The notes beneath the pieces were generated by a model that was not told the origin of the DNA, did not search any database, and saw only the letters and a list, made by a program, of their open reading frames with translations. 64,000 bases of DNA from Pseudomonas sp. AFG_SD02_1510_Pfu_092 (GTDB taxonomy: Bacteria; Pseudomonadota; Gammaproteobacteria; Pseudomonadales; Pseudomonadaceae): contig NZ_PUQD01000027.1 in assembly GCF_003331055.1 (NCBI RefSeq), positions 1 to 64,000 of the forward strand, written 5' to 3'. Every line of letters begins with the position of its first letter. Position 1 is the stretch's first letter. Below, piece by piece: positions 16,444-24,907 of the stretch. A program made the translations under genes and the position numbers.

Positions 16444-17193
16444 ATGATCGAATGGTTGTTGTATATCGCGCTGGGCGCTGCCCTGGGGACCATGGGTGGC
16501 CTGTTCGGCATTGGCGGCGGGCTGATCGCCATCCCTGCGCTGGGCGTGCTGTTCGGCCTGGACCAGCAGTTGGCGCAGGGCACGGCGCTGGTGATGGTGG
16601 TACCGAACGTGCTGTTGGCGCTGTGGCGTTATCACCAGCGTAACCGCATCGAATTGCGCCATGCCGTGCCGCTGTCGCTGTGCAGCTTCGTGTTCGCCTG
16701 GCTCGGGTCGATCTGGGCGGTGGGGCTGGATGCGCATTCCATGCGCCTGGGCTTTGTCGGCTTTCTGGTGGCGCTGGCAGTGTGGAACGTGGCGCGGATG
16801 TTCATGAAGGTGACGCCGCCCAGCGCCGAATTGCGCCATGCCTGGCCGTGGCTGGGCGTGCTGGGCAGCTTTGCCGGGACCATGGGTGGCTTGTTCGGGG
16901 TGGGCGGGGCGGTGGTGGCCACGCCGATCCTGACCAGCGTGTTCGGCACGACCCAGGTGGTGGCGCAGGGGCTGTCGCTGGCGCTGGCGGCGCCGAGCAC
17001 CTTGGTCACCCTGGTGACCTACGGCGTGCACCACAGCGTCGACTGGGGCGTTGGGCTGCCGTTGGCGATGGGTGGCTTGCTCAGCATCAGCTGGGGGGTG
17101 AAGCTGGCCCATGCATTGCCGGAGAAGGCCTTACGGGCAATGTTCTGTGTGTTCCTGGTGGTGTGTGCGGTGCTGCTCGGGTTTGAGCTTTGA
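16444..17193 (+). CDS. TauE/SafE-family permease (sulfite/organosulfonate exporter type)
   Basis: 249 aa integral membrane protein with about 8 helices in two repeated halves. Each half carries the family signature: GTMGGLFGIGGGLIAIP and GTMGGLFGVGGAVVATP. Family members move small anions such as sulfite or sulfoacetate; the substrate here is unknown. I start at MIEWLLY because GAGG lies 5 bases before it; an ATG at 16408 is possible. Divergent LysR neighbour. Confidence 0.85.
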   Translation: MIEWLLYIALGAALGTMGGLFGIGGGLIAIPALGVLFGLDQQLAQGTALVMVVPNVLLALWRYHQRNRIELRHAVPLSLCSFVFAWLGSIWAVGLDAHSMRLGFVGFLVALAVWNVARMFMKVTPPSAELRHAWPWLGVLGSFAGTMGGLFGVGGAVVATPILTSVFGTTQVVAQGLSLALAAPSTLVTLVTYGVHHSVDWGVGLPLAMGGLLSISWGVKLAHALPEKALRAMFCVFLVVCAVLLGFEL

Positions 17194-17202
17194 GCCGTGA
17201 GC

Positions 17203-17511
17203 GCATGGGGCCGCTTTGCGGCCCATCGCCGGCAAGCCAGCTCCCACAGGTTTCAGCGTAAGCCCGAGGCATACGCAGCCCCACGTGGGAGCGGGCAAGC
17301 CCGCGAAGCAGGCCGCGCGGTGGATGGCACCGGCTGCGCCGGTGTTCGCGGCCACGGCCGCTCCCACAGGGATCGCGCCAGCTTTTGGAAATTGACCACG
17401 ACAGTTGCTCCCACCTCGACCGCATGCTGCTCAAGAGATCACAGGACGTAAGGCTGATGCGGTCGGGGTGGGTGCTGGCTTGCCGGCGATGGGCTGCGCA
17501 GCAGCCCCGGG
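17203..17511. repeat. intergenic REP cluster
   Basis: The whole 318-base gap is repeats. From left: a GGCCGC...CCGGCAAGCCAGCTCCCACAG element, the 173-base composite unit listed separately, and a GTGCTGGCTTGCCGGCGATGG element next to the stop of the LysR gene. No gene is present. Confidence 0.8.
17241..17413 (-). repeat. 173-base composite repeat, copy 1
   Basis: Its reverse complement matches 26104-26276 over exactly 173 bases without gaps and with about a dozen mismatches, by my own alignment. It contains two REP cores plus non-REP spacer (CAATTTCCAAAA, CACCGGCGCAGCCGGTG, CTGCGTATGCCTCGGGCTTA). The spacer conservation shows that the whole composite, not just the REPs, was copied. Confidence 0.85.
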
Positions 17512-18363
17512 TCAGTTGAACCCTTCGATGATGTAGTCGGCCATGCAGTCGGTAATCGGTGATGGGTTCTGGGTACTGCGCACCAGCATCACATTGGCCA
17601 CTGGCAGCTGCGGCAACCCTTCGCTCTCGCCGAGTATGCGCAGGTTCCCGCCAATCAGGCTCTGCAACTGCGCCGTCACCGCCAGCCCGGCGGTGACGAT
17701 GGCGAAGATCGCTGCCAGGCTCGGGCTGGTGTAGGCGATGCGGTAATCGATGCCTTGGGCCTCCAGCGCATTGCAGGTCCAGGCCCGGCAGAAGCAGTCA
17801 CTGTTGAACAACGCCAGCGGAATGGGCCGTTGCTCCTGCGGGCAGAAGCCTTCGGCGGCGGCCCACACCAGGCGTTCCTGGCGCAGCAGCTGGCCAATCT
17901 CGTTGCCCGGTTCGCGGGTGACGATGGTCAGGTCAAGGTCCTGGCGTAGCATCAGTTGCTTGGACGATTCGCAATGCACCTCCACCTGCACCAGCGGGTA
18001 GGCCTGGGCAAAGCTCGACAGGATGGTCGGCAGAAAGCGCATGGCGTAGTCGTCCGGCGTGCCGATGCGCACCACCCCGACCATGTGCGGCATGCGCAGG
18101 GTGTTGAACACTTCGCCATGCAGCTTGAGGATGCGCCGCGCATAGCCCAGCAGCACCTGGCCTTCGGCGGTCAGCCGCACCTGGCGGCCTTCACGCTCGA
18201 ACAGCTGGCGCTGCAGGATGTCTTCTTCCAGGCGTTTCATCTGCATGCTCACCGCCGACTGGGTGCGGTTGACCACTTCGCCGGCGCGGGTGAAACCGCC
18301 TTGTTCGGCGATGGCGACGAAGGTGCGCAGGACATCGGAATCGAGACTCTGGTAGTGGGACAT
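17512..18363 (-). CDS. LysR-family transcriptional regulator
   Basis: 283 aa. Helix-turn-helix at the N-terminus (FVAIAEQGGFTRAGEVVNRTQSAVSMQMKRLE) and an effector domain starting with GVVRIGTPDDYA, the pattern of the LrhA/HexA-like subgroup. Divergent from the DUF1127 gene with 96 bases between the starts, and probably its regulator. The ATG at 18363 begins MSHYQSLDSDVLRTF, a normal LysR start. Confidence 0.87.
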   Translation of the reverse strand: MSHYQSLDSDVLRTFVAIAEQGGFTRAGEVVNRTQSAVSMQMKRLEEDILQRQLFEREGRQVRLTAEGQVLLGYARRILKLHGEVFNTLRMPHMVGVVRIGTPDDYAMRFLPTILSSFAQAYPLVQVEVHCESSKQLMLRQDLDLTIVTREPGNEIGQLLRQERLVWAAAEGFCPQEQRPIPLALFNSDCFCRAWTCNALEAQGIDYRIAYTSPSLAAIFAIVTAGLAVTAQLQSLIGGNLRILGESEGLPQLPVANVMLVRSTQNPSPITDCMADYIIEGFN

Positions 18364-18459
18364 TGCATCAATCTCCGAGATGCAAGGCATCAGAAACATT
18401 CGTTGGATTGATCTTAAGCCTGACGCGAGACTGGAGCCATCAACACGGAGGGCTTCACG

Positions 18460-18678
18460 ATGAAAGGTCATGTCAGCAGCATTCAGCAACCTGCCTTTTC
18501 CCTGACCCACCTGTGGCACGCGGCGTTAGAGCGCCCGGCGCGCTGGCTGGAGCTGTATCGCCAGCGCCAGCAGCTGGCCAGCCTCAGTGACGCGACTTTG
18601 CACGACCTGGGTTTGAGCCGGGCGGACATCCAGCAAGAGGCCGAGCGGCATTTCTGGGATGATCCGCTGAGGAAGTGA
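18460..18678 (+). CDS. DUF1127 small protein
   Basis: 72 aa. The C-terminal half has the DUF1127 motif (WLELYRQRQQLASLSDATLHDLGLSRADI). This is a short Arg-rich domain found across proteobacteria; some relatives act in RNA or phosphate metabolism, but this one has no known function. Good ribosome site (GGAGGG) 7 bases before the ATG. Divergent LysR partner is the likely regulator. Confidence 0.85.
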   Translation: MKGHVSSIQQPAFSLTHLWHAALERPARWLELYRQRQQLASLSDATLHDLGLSRADIQQEAERHFWDDPLRK

Positions 18679-18722
18679 TGCGTGGCAGTAACTCTTGCTC
18701 TTGCTCCTGCTCGTTTCGGCTT

Positions 18723-18762
18723 TTGCTTCTAAGCGCACGATAGTTCAGGCGCTTAGAAGCAA
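18723..18762. other. strong hairpin between DUF1127 and DAHP synthase genes
   Basis: A perfect 14-base stem, TTGCTTCTAAGCGC / GCGCTTAGAAGCAA, with a 12-base loop. It lies 44 bases after the DUF1127 stop and 26 bases before the end of the convergent DAHP synthase. The flanks carry imperfect AAAAGC and GCTTTT repeats. It is probably a bidirectional terminator, although the T tracts are short. Confidence 0.65.
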
Positions 18763-18788
18763 GATCAAAAGCGAAAAGCGAAAAGCGC

Positions 18789-20135
18789 TCAGCGCCGCAC
18801 CTGCTTGAGGGTTTCGGCAATCAGGAACGCCAGCTCCAGGGACTGGTCGGCATTCATGCGCGGGTCGCAGTGGGTGTGATAACGGTCAGACAGCGCATCC
18901 TCGGTAATCGGCCGGGCGCCGCCGATGCATTCGGTGACGTTTTGCCCGGTCATCTCGATATGGATGCCGCCAGCGTGGCTGCCTTCGGCCTGGTGCACCT
19001 GGAAGAACTGCTTGACCTCGTCCAGGATCTGCGCGAAATCGCGGGTCTTGTAGCCGCTGCTGGCCTTGATGGTATTGCCGTGCATCGGGTCGGAACTCCA
19101 CAGCACCTTGCGCCCTTCGCGCTCGACGGTGCGGATCAGCCCCGGCAGGTGGTCGCCGACCTTGCCGGCGCCCATCCGCACGATCAGGTTCAGGCGGCCC
19201 GGGTCATTGGCCGGGTTCAGCGTGTCGATCAGGCGGATCAGCTCTTCAGGGTTCATGCTCGGGCCAACCTTGACCCCGATCGGGTTGTGCACGCCGCGCA
19301 GGAACTCGACATGGGCGCCATCGAGCTGGCGGGTGCGGTCGCCGATCCACAGCATATGCGCCGAGCAGTCGTAGTAGTCACCGGTCAGGCTGTCCTGGCG
19401 CACGAAGGCTTCTTCATAGTTCAGCAACAGCGCTTCGTGGGCGGTGAAGAAGCTGGTTTCACGCAGCTGCGGTGCGCTGTCCAGGCCGCAGGCGCGCATG
19501 AACGCCAGGGTTTCGTCGATGCGGTTGGCCAGCTGGTGGTACTTATCGGCCAGCGCCGAGTTGGCGATGAAGTCGAGGTTCCACTTGTGCACTTGATGCA
19601 GGTCGGCAAACCCGCCCTGGGCGAAGGCCCGCAGCAGGTTGAGGCTGGCGGTGGCCTGGTGGTAGGCCTGCAGCAGGCGCTCCGGGTCGGGGATGCGGCT
19701 CTTGGCGTCGAAGCCGATGCCGTTGACGATGTCGCCACGGTAGGCGGGCAGGGTGATGTCGCCGATGGTTTCATCGCCGGCAGAGCGCGGCTTGGCGAAC
19801 TGCCCGGCCATGCGCCCGACCTTGACCACCGGGCAGCCGGCGGCAAAGGTCATGACGATGGCCATCTGCAGCAGCACCTTGAAGGTGTCGCGGATTTTTG
19901 CCGCCGAGAACTCGGCGAAGCTCTCGGCGCAGTCGCCACCCTGCAACAGGAAGGCGCGGCCTTCGGTGACCTCGGCGAACTGCCGGCGCAGCTCGCGCGC
20001 CTCACCGGCGAACACCAGCGGCGGGTAGCTGGCCAGGGTCTGTTCGACCTTCAGCAGGTGCGCGGCATCGGGGTAGGTCGGTTGCTGCTGGATCGGCAGG
20101 GCGCGCCAGCTGTCAGGGCTCCACGGTTGGTTCAT
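18789..20135 (-). CDS. class II (plant-type) DAHP synthase
   Basis: 448 aa, cytoplasmic. It condenses phosphoenolpyruvate and erythrose-4-phosphate to 3-deoxy-7-phosphoheptulonate, the first shikimate-pathway step. Signature blocks are [11 protein letters not shown] near residue 78, [14 protein letters not shown] near 122, and [10 protein letters not shown], all typical of class II enzymes. Metal-binding Cys (DCAE), His (MHGN) and Glu are in place. Pseudomonads also have class I enzymes elsewhere; class II copies can serve secondary metabolism or basal flux. No phenazine or other pathway genes flank it, so a housekeeping role is likelier. Confidence 0.93.
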   Translation of the reverse strand: MNQPWSPDSWRALPIQQQPTYPDAAHLLKVEQTLASYPPLVFAGEARELRRQFAEVTEGRAFLLQGGDCAESFAEFSAAKIRDTFKVLLQMAIVMTFAAGCPVVKVGRMAGQFAKPRSAGDETIGDITLPAYRGDIVNGIGFDAKSRIPDPERLLQAYHQATASLNLLRAFAQGGFADLHQVHKWNLDFIANSALADKYHQLANRIDETLAFMRACGLDSAPQLRETSFFTAHEALLLNYEEAFVRQDSLTGDYYDCSAHMLWIGDRTRQLDGAHVEFLRGVHNPIGVKVGPSMNPEELIRLIDTLNPANDPGRLNLIVRMGAGKVGDHLPGLIRTVEREGRKVLWSSDPMHGNTIKASSGYKTRDFAQILDEVKQFFQVHQAEGSHAGGIHIEMTGQNVTECIGGARPITEDALSDRYHTHCDPRMNADQSLELAFLIAETLKQVRR

Positions 20136-20252
20136 CTCGGGCTCGGTCTTGTCAGTTGTAGGCTGTGGGCCATGGTAACAGTTGGCGCCGTGCTTGTTGC
20201 ATCAGGGGCGTTGGCGGACAATGCGCGTTTTTGCGCGGGCAGGGTGGTGAGC

Positions 20253-21008
20253 ATGGCGGCGGAACGGGAAGAGCGGCTGTTGGCACGGGTGGAGGATGCC
20301 TTTGGCGTCATCAGCGTGTACGAAGTCGACGATTACCGCTTTCTCGAATTCGGCGATGCAATCGAGCAGAGCTGCGTGTTCACTGCTGACCCCAGCTGGC
20401 TGGAGTACGACTACACCCGCGCGATGCTGGTCGGGGCGCTGTGCCACGAGCAGCCGGAAAGCGCGCTGTTTCTCGGCCTGGGCGCCGGCACGCTGACCCA
20501 GGCGTGCATGAAGTTCCTGCCGCTGGACGACATCGAGGCGATCGAGCTGCGTGCCGATGTGCCGCGCCTGGCCATGCAGTACCTTGGCCTGGACGACGAC
20601 CCGCGGCTGTACGTGCGCATCGGGGATGCCCTGGAGCTGTTGCCCACGGCGGAAAAGGCCGACCTGCTGTTCGTCGACCTGTATACCGACCATGGGCCGG
20701 GGGTGGGCCACCTGGCGTGGAAATTCCTGGAAAACTGCCAGCAGCAACTGAACCCGGGCGGCTGGCTGGTGATCAACCAGTGGGCCAACGATGACGGCAA
20801 GCCGCTGGGGGCGGCGTTGCTGCGCGGGTTGTACCACCGGCATTACTGGGAGCTGCCGGTGAAGGAGGGCAATGTGATCCTGCTGGTGCCTGCGGACCTG
20901 GAGCAGAGCCTGGACATGGCGGGCTTGAGAGCCCGGGCCGAGGCACTGGCGCCGCGGCTGGGGTATAGCCTTGAAGGGCTGATCCGCGAGATTCGTCCGG
21001 CGACCTGA
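20253..21008 (+). CDS. spermidine-synthase-like methyltransferase-fold protein
   Basis: 251 aa, cytoplasmic. A Rossmann methyltransferase fold with LFLGLGAGTLTQACM as the ligand-binding glycine motif, followed by IEAIELRADVP and DLLFVDLYTD. This is the polyamine-synthase pattern, but the usual N-terminal beta domain is shortened, so it may use a different substrate. I start at MAAEREERL (ATG 20253); GTGs directly upstream are alternatives. Divergent from DAHP synthase. Confidence 0.75.
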   Translation: MAAEREERLLARVEDAFGVISVYEVDDYRFLEFGDAIEQSCVFTADPSWLEYDYTRAMLVGALCHEQPESALFLGLGAGTLTQACMKFLPLDDIEAIELRADVPRLAMQYLGLDDDPRLYVRIGDALELLPTAEKADLLFVDLYTDHGPGVGHLAWKFLENCQQQLNPGGWLVINQWANDDGKPLGAALLRGLYHRHYWELPVKEGNVILLVPADLEQSLDMAGLRARAEALAPRLGYSLEGLIREIRPAT

Positions 21009-21014
21009 AGACCG

Positions 21015-21117
21015 CGTCGCCTACTTCGCGGGTAAACCCGCTCCCACAGGGATGTCATGGACCTGAGGGCAACGCTTTACCTGTGGGAGCGGGTTCACCC
21101 GCGAAGAAGACAACGCG
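21015..21117. repeat. paired inverted REP elements
   Basis: TTCGCGGGTAAACCCGCTCCCACAG and its facing copy with GGTTCACCCGCGAA, about 30 bases apart, directly after the spermidine-synthase-like gene. Confidence 0.85.
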
Positions 21118-21202
21118 GTAGCGCAGGCGGGAATCGTTTCAGCCGCTCATCGCTGTTGGCTCCCATACTGACCCTGCACCCTGAAAATTTTCCTCACGCC
21201 CC

Positions 21203-21223
21203 GTACTATTTCGGGTATAGTAC
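21203..21223. promoter_or_regulatory. deaD: dyad overlapping the probable deaD promoter
   Basis: GTACTAT, a 7-base loop TTCGGGT, ATAGTAC: a perfect inverted repeat. The 3' arm overlaps a TATAGT that makes a good -10 box. The -35 side is weak. I read it as a promoter with an overlapping operator, or a hairpin at the very 5' end of the transcript. Confidence 0.5.
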
Positions 21224-21438
21224 GCGCCGGTCTTTTAGCGGACCGCAAAATCAGGTGGTGCAAATCCTCCGAATCCAGCTTCGGCTGCACGTCCGCTAGG
21301 CGGACTTTCCCACGTTTTCTTTTTCAATCGTTTTCGCAAATCCCCGCCGACAAAGCTGCCTGGGTGACCGTTCCGGTCTTTCAAGGCATGTGCAGCTTTG
21401 CAGCATGGGTCTTTGCGGATGCACTTAGAGGCAGACCC
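21224..21438 (+). promoter_or_regulatory. long 5' untranslated leader of the DEAD-box helicase gene
   Basis: About 215 bases separate the probable -10 box from the ATG at 21439. The leader contains a short stable hairpin (GTCCGC-TAG-GCGGAC near 21289-21303) and a TTTTCTTTTTC pyrimidine tract. No gene is supported in it. Long structured leaders are typical of cold-induced deaD/csdA genes, which often regulate their own mRNA. Confidence 0.5.
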
Positions 21439-23118
21439 ATGACCCAGGAAACCGGCGGCTTCGCCGCTCTCGATCTCAACCCGAACATTGTTGCTGCCGT
21501 ACTGGCTACCGGCTACGAAGAGCCGTCCGCCATTCAGCAACAATCGATCCCGATCATCCTCGCCGGTCACGACATGATCGGCCAGGCGCAGACTGGCACC
21601 GGCAAGACCGCTGCCTTCGCCCTGCCGATCCTCAACAAGATCGATGTGAGCAAGCGCGAACCGCAAGCCCTGATCCTGGCGCCGACCCGTGAGTTGGCGC
21701 TGCAAGTTGCTACCGCTTTCGAAACCTACGCCAAGCAGATGCCAGGCGTGAACGTGGTCGCCGTGTACGGTGGTGCCCCGATGGGCCCACAGCTGCGTGC
21801 GATCCGCAACGGCGCGCAGATCGTCGTCGCCACCCCGGGCCGTCTGTGCGACCACCTGCGTCGTGACGAAAAGGTCCTGTCGACCGTGCAATACCTGGTA
21901 CTGGACGAAGCCGACGAGATGCTCAAGCTGGGCTTCATGGATGACCTCGAAGTGATCTTCGACGCAATCCCGGCTACCCGTCAGACCGTTCTGTTCTCCG
22001 CAACCCTGCCGTCGTCGATCCGTTCGATCGCCGAGCGTCACCTGCGCGAACCCAAGCACGTCAAGATCCAGAGCAAGACCCAGACCGTTACCGCGATCGA
22101 CCAGGCCCACCTGATGGTCCACGCCGACCAGAAGATCCCGGCTGTACTGCGTCTGCTGGAAGTGGAAGAGTTCGACGCCCTTATCGCCTTCGTGCGCACC
22201 AAGCAAGCCACCCTGGACCTGGCCGCCGCGCTGGAAGCCAAGGGCTACAAGGCTGCCGCACTGAACGGCGACATCGCCCAGAACCAGCGTGAGCGCGTGA
22301 TCGACTCGCTCAAGGATGGCCGCCTGGACATCGTCGTCGCGACCGACGTCGCTGCCCGTGGTCTGGACGTACCGCGCATCACTCACGTGTTCAACGTGGA
22401 CATGCCGTACGACCCGGAGTCCTACGTTCACCGTATCGGCCGTACCGGCCGTGCCGGTCGCGATGGCCGTGCACTGCTGCTGGTCACCCCGCGTGAGCGC
22501 CGCATGCTGCAGGTGATCGAGCGCGTTACCGGGCAGAAGGTGGCCGAAGCGCGCCTGCCGAATGCCCAGGCCGTGCTGGATGCCCGCATCAAGAAGCTGA
22601 CCAACAGCCTGGCGCCGCTGGTGGCCGAAGCCGAAGCCAGCCATGGCGAGCTGTTCGACCGCCTGACCAACGACCTGGGTTGCAGCGCCCGCGCCCTGGC
22701 TTCGGCCCTGCTGCGCAAGGCCACCAATGGCCAGGCGCTGGACCTGGCGGCGGTAGAGCGTGAGCAGCCGCTGGTGCCAAGCTTCGCCCCGCGTGGCGAG
22801 CGTACCGAACGTAGTGAGCGTGGCGAGCGCCCTGACCGTGGTGACCGCGAGCGCCGTGCGCCGCTGCCACTGGCCGAAGGTCGCGTGCGTTGCCGTACTG
22901 CCCTGGGTGCCCGTGACGGCATCGCCGCCAAGAACCTGCTGGGCGCGATCCTCAACGAGGGTGGCCTGGCGCGTGACGCCATCGGCCGCATCCAGGTGCG
23001 CGACAGCTTCAGCCTGGTCGAGCTGCCGGAAGACGGCCTGGAAAAGCTGCTGTCCAAGCTCAAGGACACCCGCGTGGCTGGCAAGCAGCTGAAGCTGCGT
23101 CGCTACCGCGAGGATTGA
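21439..23118 (+). CDS. deaD: DEAD-box RNA helicase DeaD/CsdA
   Basis: 559 aa, cytoplasmic. Two RecA-like domains: Q motif near the start (GYEEPSAIQQQSIP), motif I AQTGTGKT, motif II DEAD, motif III SAT, and HRIGRTGRAGR as motif VI. After about residue 430 comes an Arg/Glu-rich low-complexity linker (RGERTERSERGERPDRGD) and then the DbpA/CsdA RNA-binding domain (IGRIQVRDSFSLVELPED). The protein unwinds RNA in 50S assembly and mRNA decay, mainly in the cold. The start follows AGAGGCAG. Its own leader, dyad promoter and strong terminator make it a single-gene unit. Confidence 0.95.
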   Translation: MTQETGGFAALDLNPNIVAAVLATGYEEPSAIQQQSIPIILAGHDMIGQAQTGTGKTAAFALPILNKIDVSKREPQALILAPTRELALQVATAFETYAKQMPGVNVVAVYGGAPMGPQLRAIRNGAQIVVATPGRLCDHLRRDEKVLSTVQYLVLDEADEMLKLGFMDDLEVIFDAIPATRQTVLFSATLPSSIRSIAERHLREPKHVKIQSKTQTVTAIDQAHLMVHADQKIPAVLRLLEVEEFDALIAFVRTKQATLDLAAALEAKGYKAAALNGDIAQNQRERVIDSLKDGRLDIVVATDVAARGLDVPRITHVFNVDMPYDPESYVHRIGRTGRAGRDGRALLLVTPRERRMLQVIERVTGQKVAEARLPNAQAVLDARIKKLTNSLAPLVAEAEASHGELFDRLTNDLGCSARALASALLRKATNGQALDLAAVEREQPLVPSFAPRGERTERSERGERPDRGDRERRAPLPLAEGRVRCRTALGARDGIAAKNLLGAILNEGGLARDAIGRIQVRDSFSLVELPEDGLEKLLSKLKDTRVAGKQLKLRRYRED

Positions 23119-23131
23119 TCCTGGCGCAATG

Positions 23132-23164
23132 AAAAATCCCCGGCTTTGGTCGGGGATTTTTTTT
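23132..23164 (+). terminator. rho-independent terminator of deaD
   Basis: AAAAATCCCCG and CGGGGATTTTTTTT form a stem with a GCTTTGGT-type loop, 14 bases after the stop. Confidence 0.95.
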
Positions 23165-23167
23165 GCC

Positions 23168-23247
23168 TGTGCCGGCCCCTTCGCGGGCTTGCCCGCTCCC
23201 ACAGATGTCCAGGACCTGTGGGAGCGGGCGAGCCCGCGAACAGGCCC
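23168..23247. repeat. paired inverted REP elements
   Basis: Facing REP copies (CCTTCGCGGGCTTGCCCGCT... and ...AGCGGGCGAGCCCGCGAA) only about 15 bases apart, between the convergent deaD and dioxygenase genes. Confidence 0.85.
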
Positions 23248-23248
23248 G

Positions 23249-24016
23249 TCAGCCAAACCGATAAATGTCCATCCCCAACGCCCCCAAGGTGAACCCCTGG
23301 TGCACCACCCCGAATTCGCCCCCCGCCCCAAGGGCAAAGAACAGCGGCAACAGGTGCTCATCACTGGGGTGGTTACGCACCGCAAACGGCGCCTGCTGTC
23401 GGTAATCCAGCAACGCCGCCTGGTCGTCTGCCTGCAGCTTTTCCACCACCCAGTCCCTGAACGCCAGCGCCCAGGGCTCGATCACTTCCGGCCCGGCATG
23501 CCAGTCCAGTTCGCCCAGGTTGTGGGTAATACTGCCCGAACCTATCAGCAGTACGCCTTCGTCGCGTAGCCCAGCCAGCGCCTGGCCCACCTCGATCTGC
23601 AGCGCCGGCCCCAGGTGGCTGGGCAGTGACACCTGCACCACCGGAATGCTCGCCTCCGGGTACATCAGCGACAGCGGCACCCAGGCCCCATGATCGAACG
23701 GCCGCTGCGCGTCCAGCCGCGCGGACAGCCCCGCCGTCTGCAGCAATCCACTGACCTGGCCAGCCAGGGCAGGGTTACCGGGCGCCGGGTACTGCACGGC
23801 GTACAGGGCCGGTGGGAAACCATGGAAGTCATGCCAGGTCTCGGGGCGTTCAGCGCCGGTCACCAGCAGTTCGCGGCTTTCCCAGTGCGCCGACACCACC
23901 ACGATCGCCTTCGGACGCGGCAGGGCATTGCCCAGCCCGGCCAGCGCTGGCCCGCTGGCACCGGGTTGCAGGGCAAGCATGGGGGAGCCGTGGGAAATGA
24001 ACAGGCTGGGCAGCAT
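23249..24016 (-). CDS. DODA/LigB-type extradiol ring-cleavage dioxygenase
   Basis: 255 aa, cytoplasmic, class III extradiol dioxygenase domain. Metal-ligand positions fit: an early His in LFISHGSPM and a second in SAHWES; the catalytic His is in SGSITHNLG. E. coli YgiD is a close relative, and such enzymes cleave catechol-type rings (DOPA). Substrate is unknown. AGGA lies 7 bases before the ATG at 24016. Divergent from tpm with about 100 bases between. Confidence 0.87.
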   Translation of the reverse strand: MLPSLFISHGSPMLALQPGASGPALAGLGNALPRPKAIVVVSAHWESRELLVTGAERPETWHDFHGFPPALYAVQYPAPGNPALAGQVSGLLQTAGLSARLDAQRPFDHGAWVPLSLMYPEASIPVVQVSLPSHLGPALQIEVGQALAGLRDEGVLLIGSGSITHNLGELDWHAGPEVIEPWALAFRDWVVEKLQADDQAALLDYRQQAPFAVRNHPSDEHLLPLFFALGAGGEFGVVHQGFTLGALGMDIYRFG

Positions 24017-24117
24017 GGCGAGGTCCTGAAGGTTAAGATGCACTCATCTTCGACCAACTACAGATCGAAATCCAAACCAAGTTTTACCGACAAACTATCT
24101 AAAAACCGGGAGTGATC

Positions 24118-24768
24118 ATGGAGCCAGCGTTCTGGCAGAAGCGGTGGGCCGACAACCAGATCGGCTTTCATCAGGCGCAGGTGAACCCCTATCTGCAACA
24201 GTTTTGGCCACGGTTGCAGTTGGCGCCGGGCAGTCGGGTACTGGTGCCGCTGTGCGGCAAGAGCCTGGACCTGGCCTGGTTGGCGGGGCAGGGGCACCAC
24301 GTGGTGGGCGTGGAGCTGTCGCGGCGGGCAGTGGAGAATTTTTTCGACGAGCATGGGCTTGCGGCCGAGGTACGCCAGCAGGGCGGTTTCGAGGTATGGC
24401 GCAGTGGAGGCGTAGAGTTGTGGTGTGGTGACTTCTTTGCCTTGCAGCCGGAGGATATTGGCGACTGCACAGGGTTGTATGACCGGGCGGCAGTAATCGC
24501 CTTGCCACCGCAGATGCGCGCGCGATACCTGCAACGCTTGTCGGTTTTGCTGCCGGCAAGTTGCCAAGGGTTGGTGGTGACGCTGGATTATGACCAGGCG
24601 CTGCTGGGCGGGCCGCCGTTCTCGGTGGGGGATGAAGAGCTGCGCCAGGGCTTTGCCGGCTGGCAGGTGGAAGAGCTGGAAGTGCGGCAGGTGATTGGCG
24701 AGAGCCCGAAGTTTGTGCAGGCCGGAGTGCCCAGCCTGTTGGAGCGGGTGTACCGGGTTCGCCGTTGA
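24118..24768 (+). CDS. tpm: thiopurine S-methyltransferase
   Basis: 216 aa, cytoplasmic, SAM-dependent. It begins MEPAFWQKRWADNQIGFHQ, the signature start of bacterial TPMT, with the SAM site in VLVPLCGKSLDLAWLAGQG. Pseudomonas Tpm methylates thiopurines and also selenium and tellurium oxyanions, giving resistance. GGGAG lies 5 bases before the chosen ATG. It sits between the dioxygenase and htpX, as I remember near PA2832 in P. aeruginosa. Confidence 0.95.
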   Translation: MEPAFWQKRWADNQIGFHQAQVNPYLQQFWPRLQLAPGSRVLVPLCGKSLDLAWLAGQGHHVVGVELSRRAVENFFDEHGLAAEVRQQGGFEVWRSGGVELWCGDFFALQPEDIGDCTGLYDRAAVIALPPQMRARYLQRLSVLLPASCQGLVVTLDYDQALLGGPPFSVGDEELRQGFAGWQVEELEVRQVIGESPKFVQAGVPSLLERVYRVRR

Positions 24769-24779
24769 TGGGGTAGTTG

Positions 24780-24891
24780 GCCTGTGCCGGCCTCTTCGCG
24801 GGCTCGCCCGCTCCCACAGGTTCCCCGCAGCTTTCAAGGTCTGCGCAAACCCTGTGGGAGCGGGTTTACCCGCGAAGAGGCCGGTACAGGC
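24780..24891. repeat. paired inverted REP elements
   Basis: Two facing copies (GGCCTCTTCGCGGGCTCGCCCGCT... and ...AGCGGGTTTACCCGCGAAGAGGCC) about 40 bases apart, between convergent tpm and htpX. Confidence 0.85.
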
Positions 24892-24907
24892 TATTCACCA
24901 CTGTGAA

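Noticed and set aside
18870-20252. Long plus-strand extension upstream of the spermidine-synthase-like gene
   Set aside because: It is antisense to the DAHP synthase, whose conserved motifs are unmistakable. Only the part after 20253 has protein-family character.
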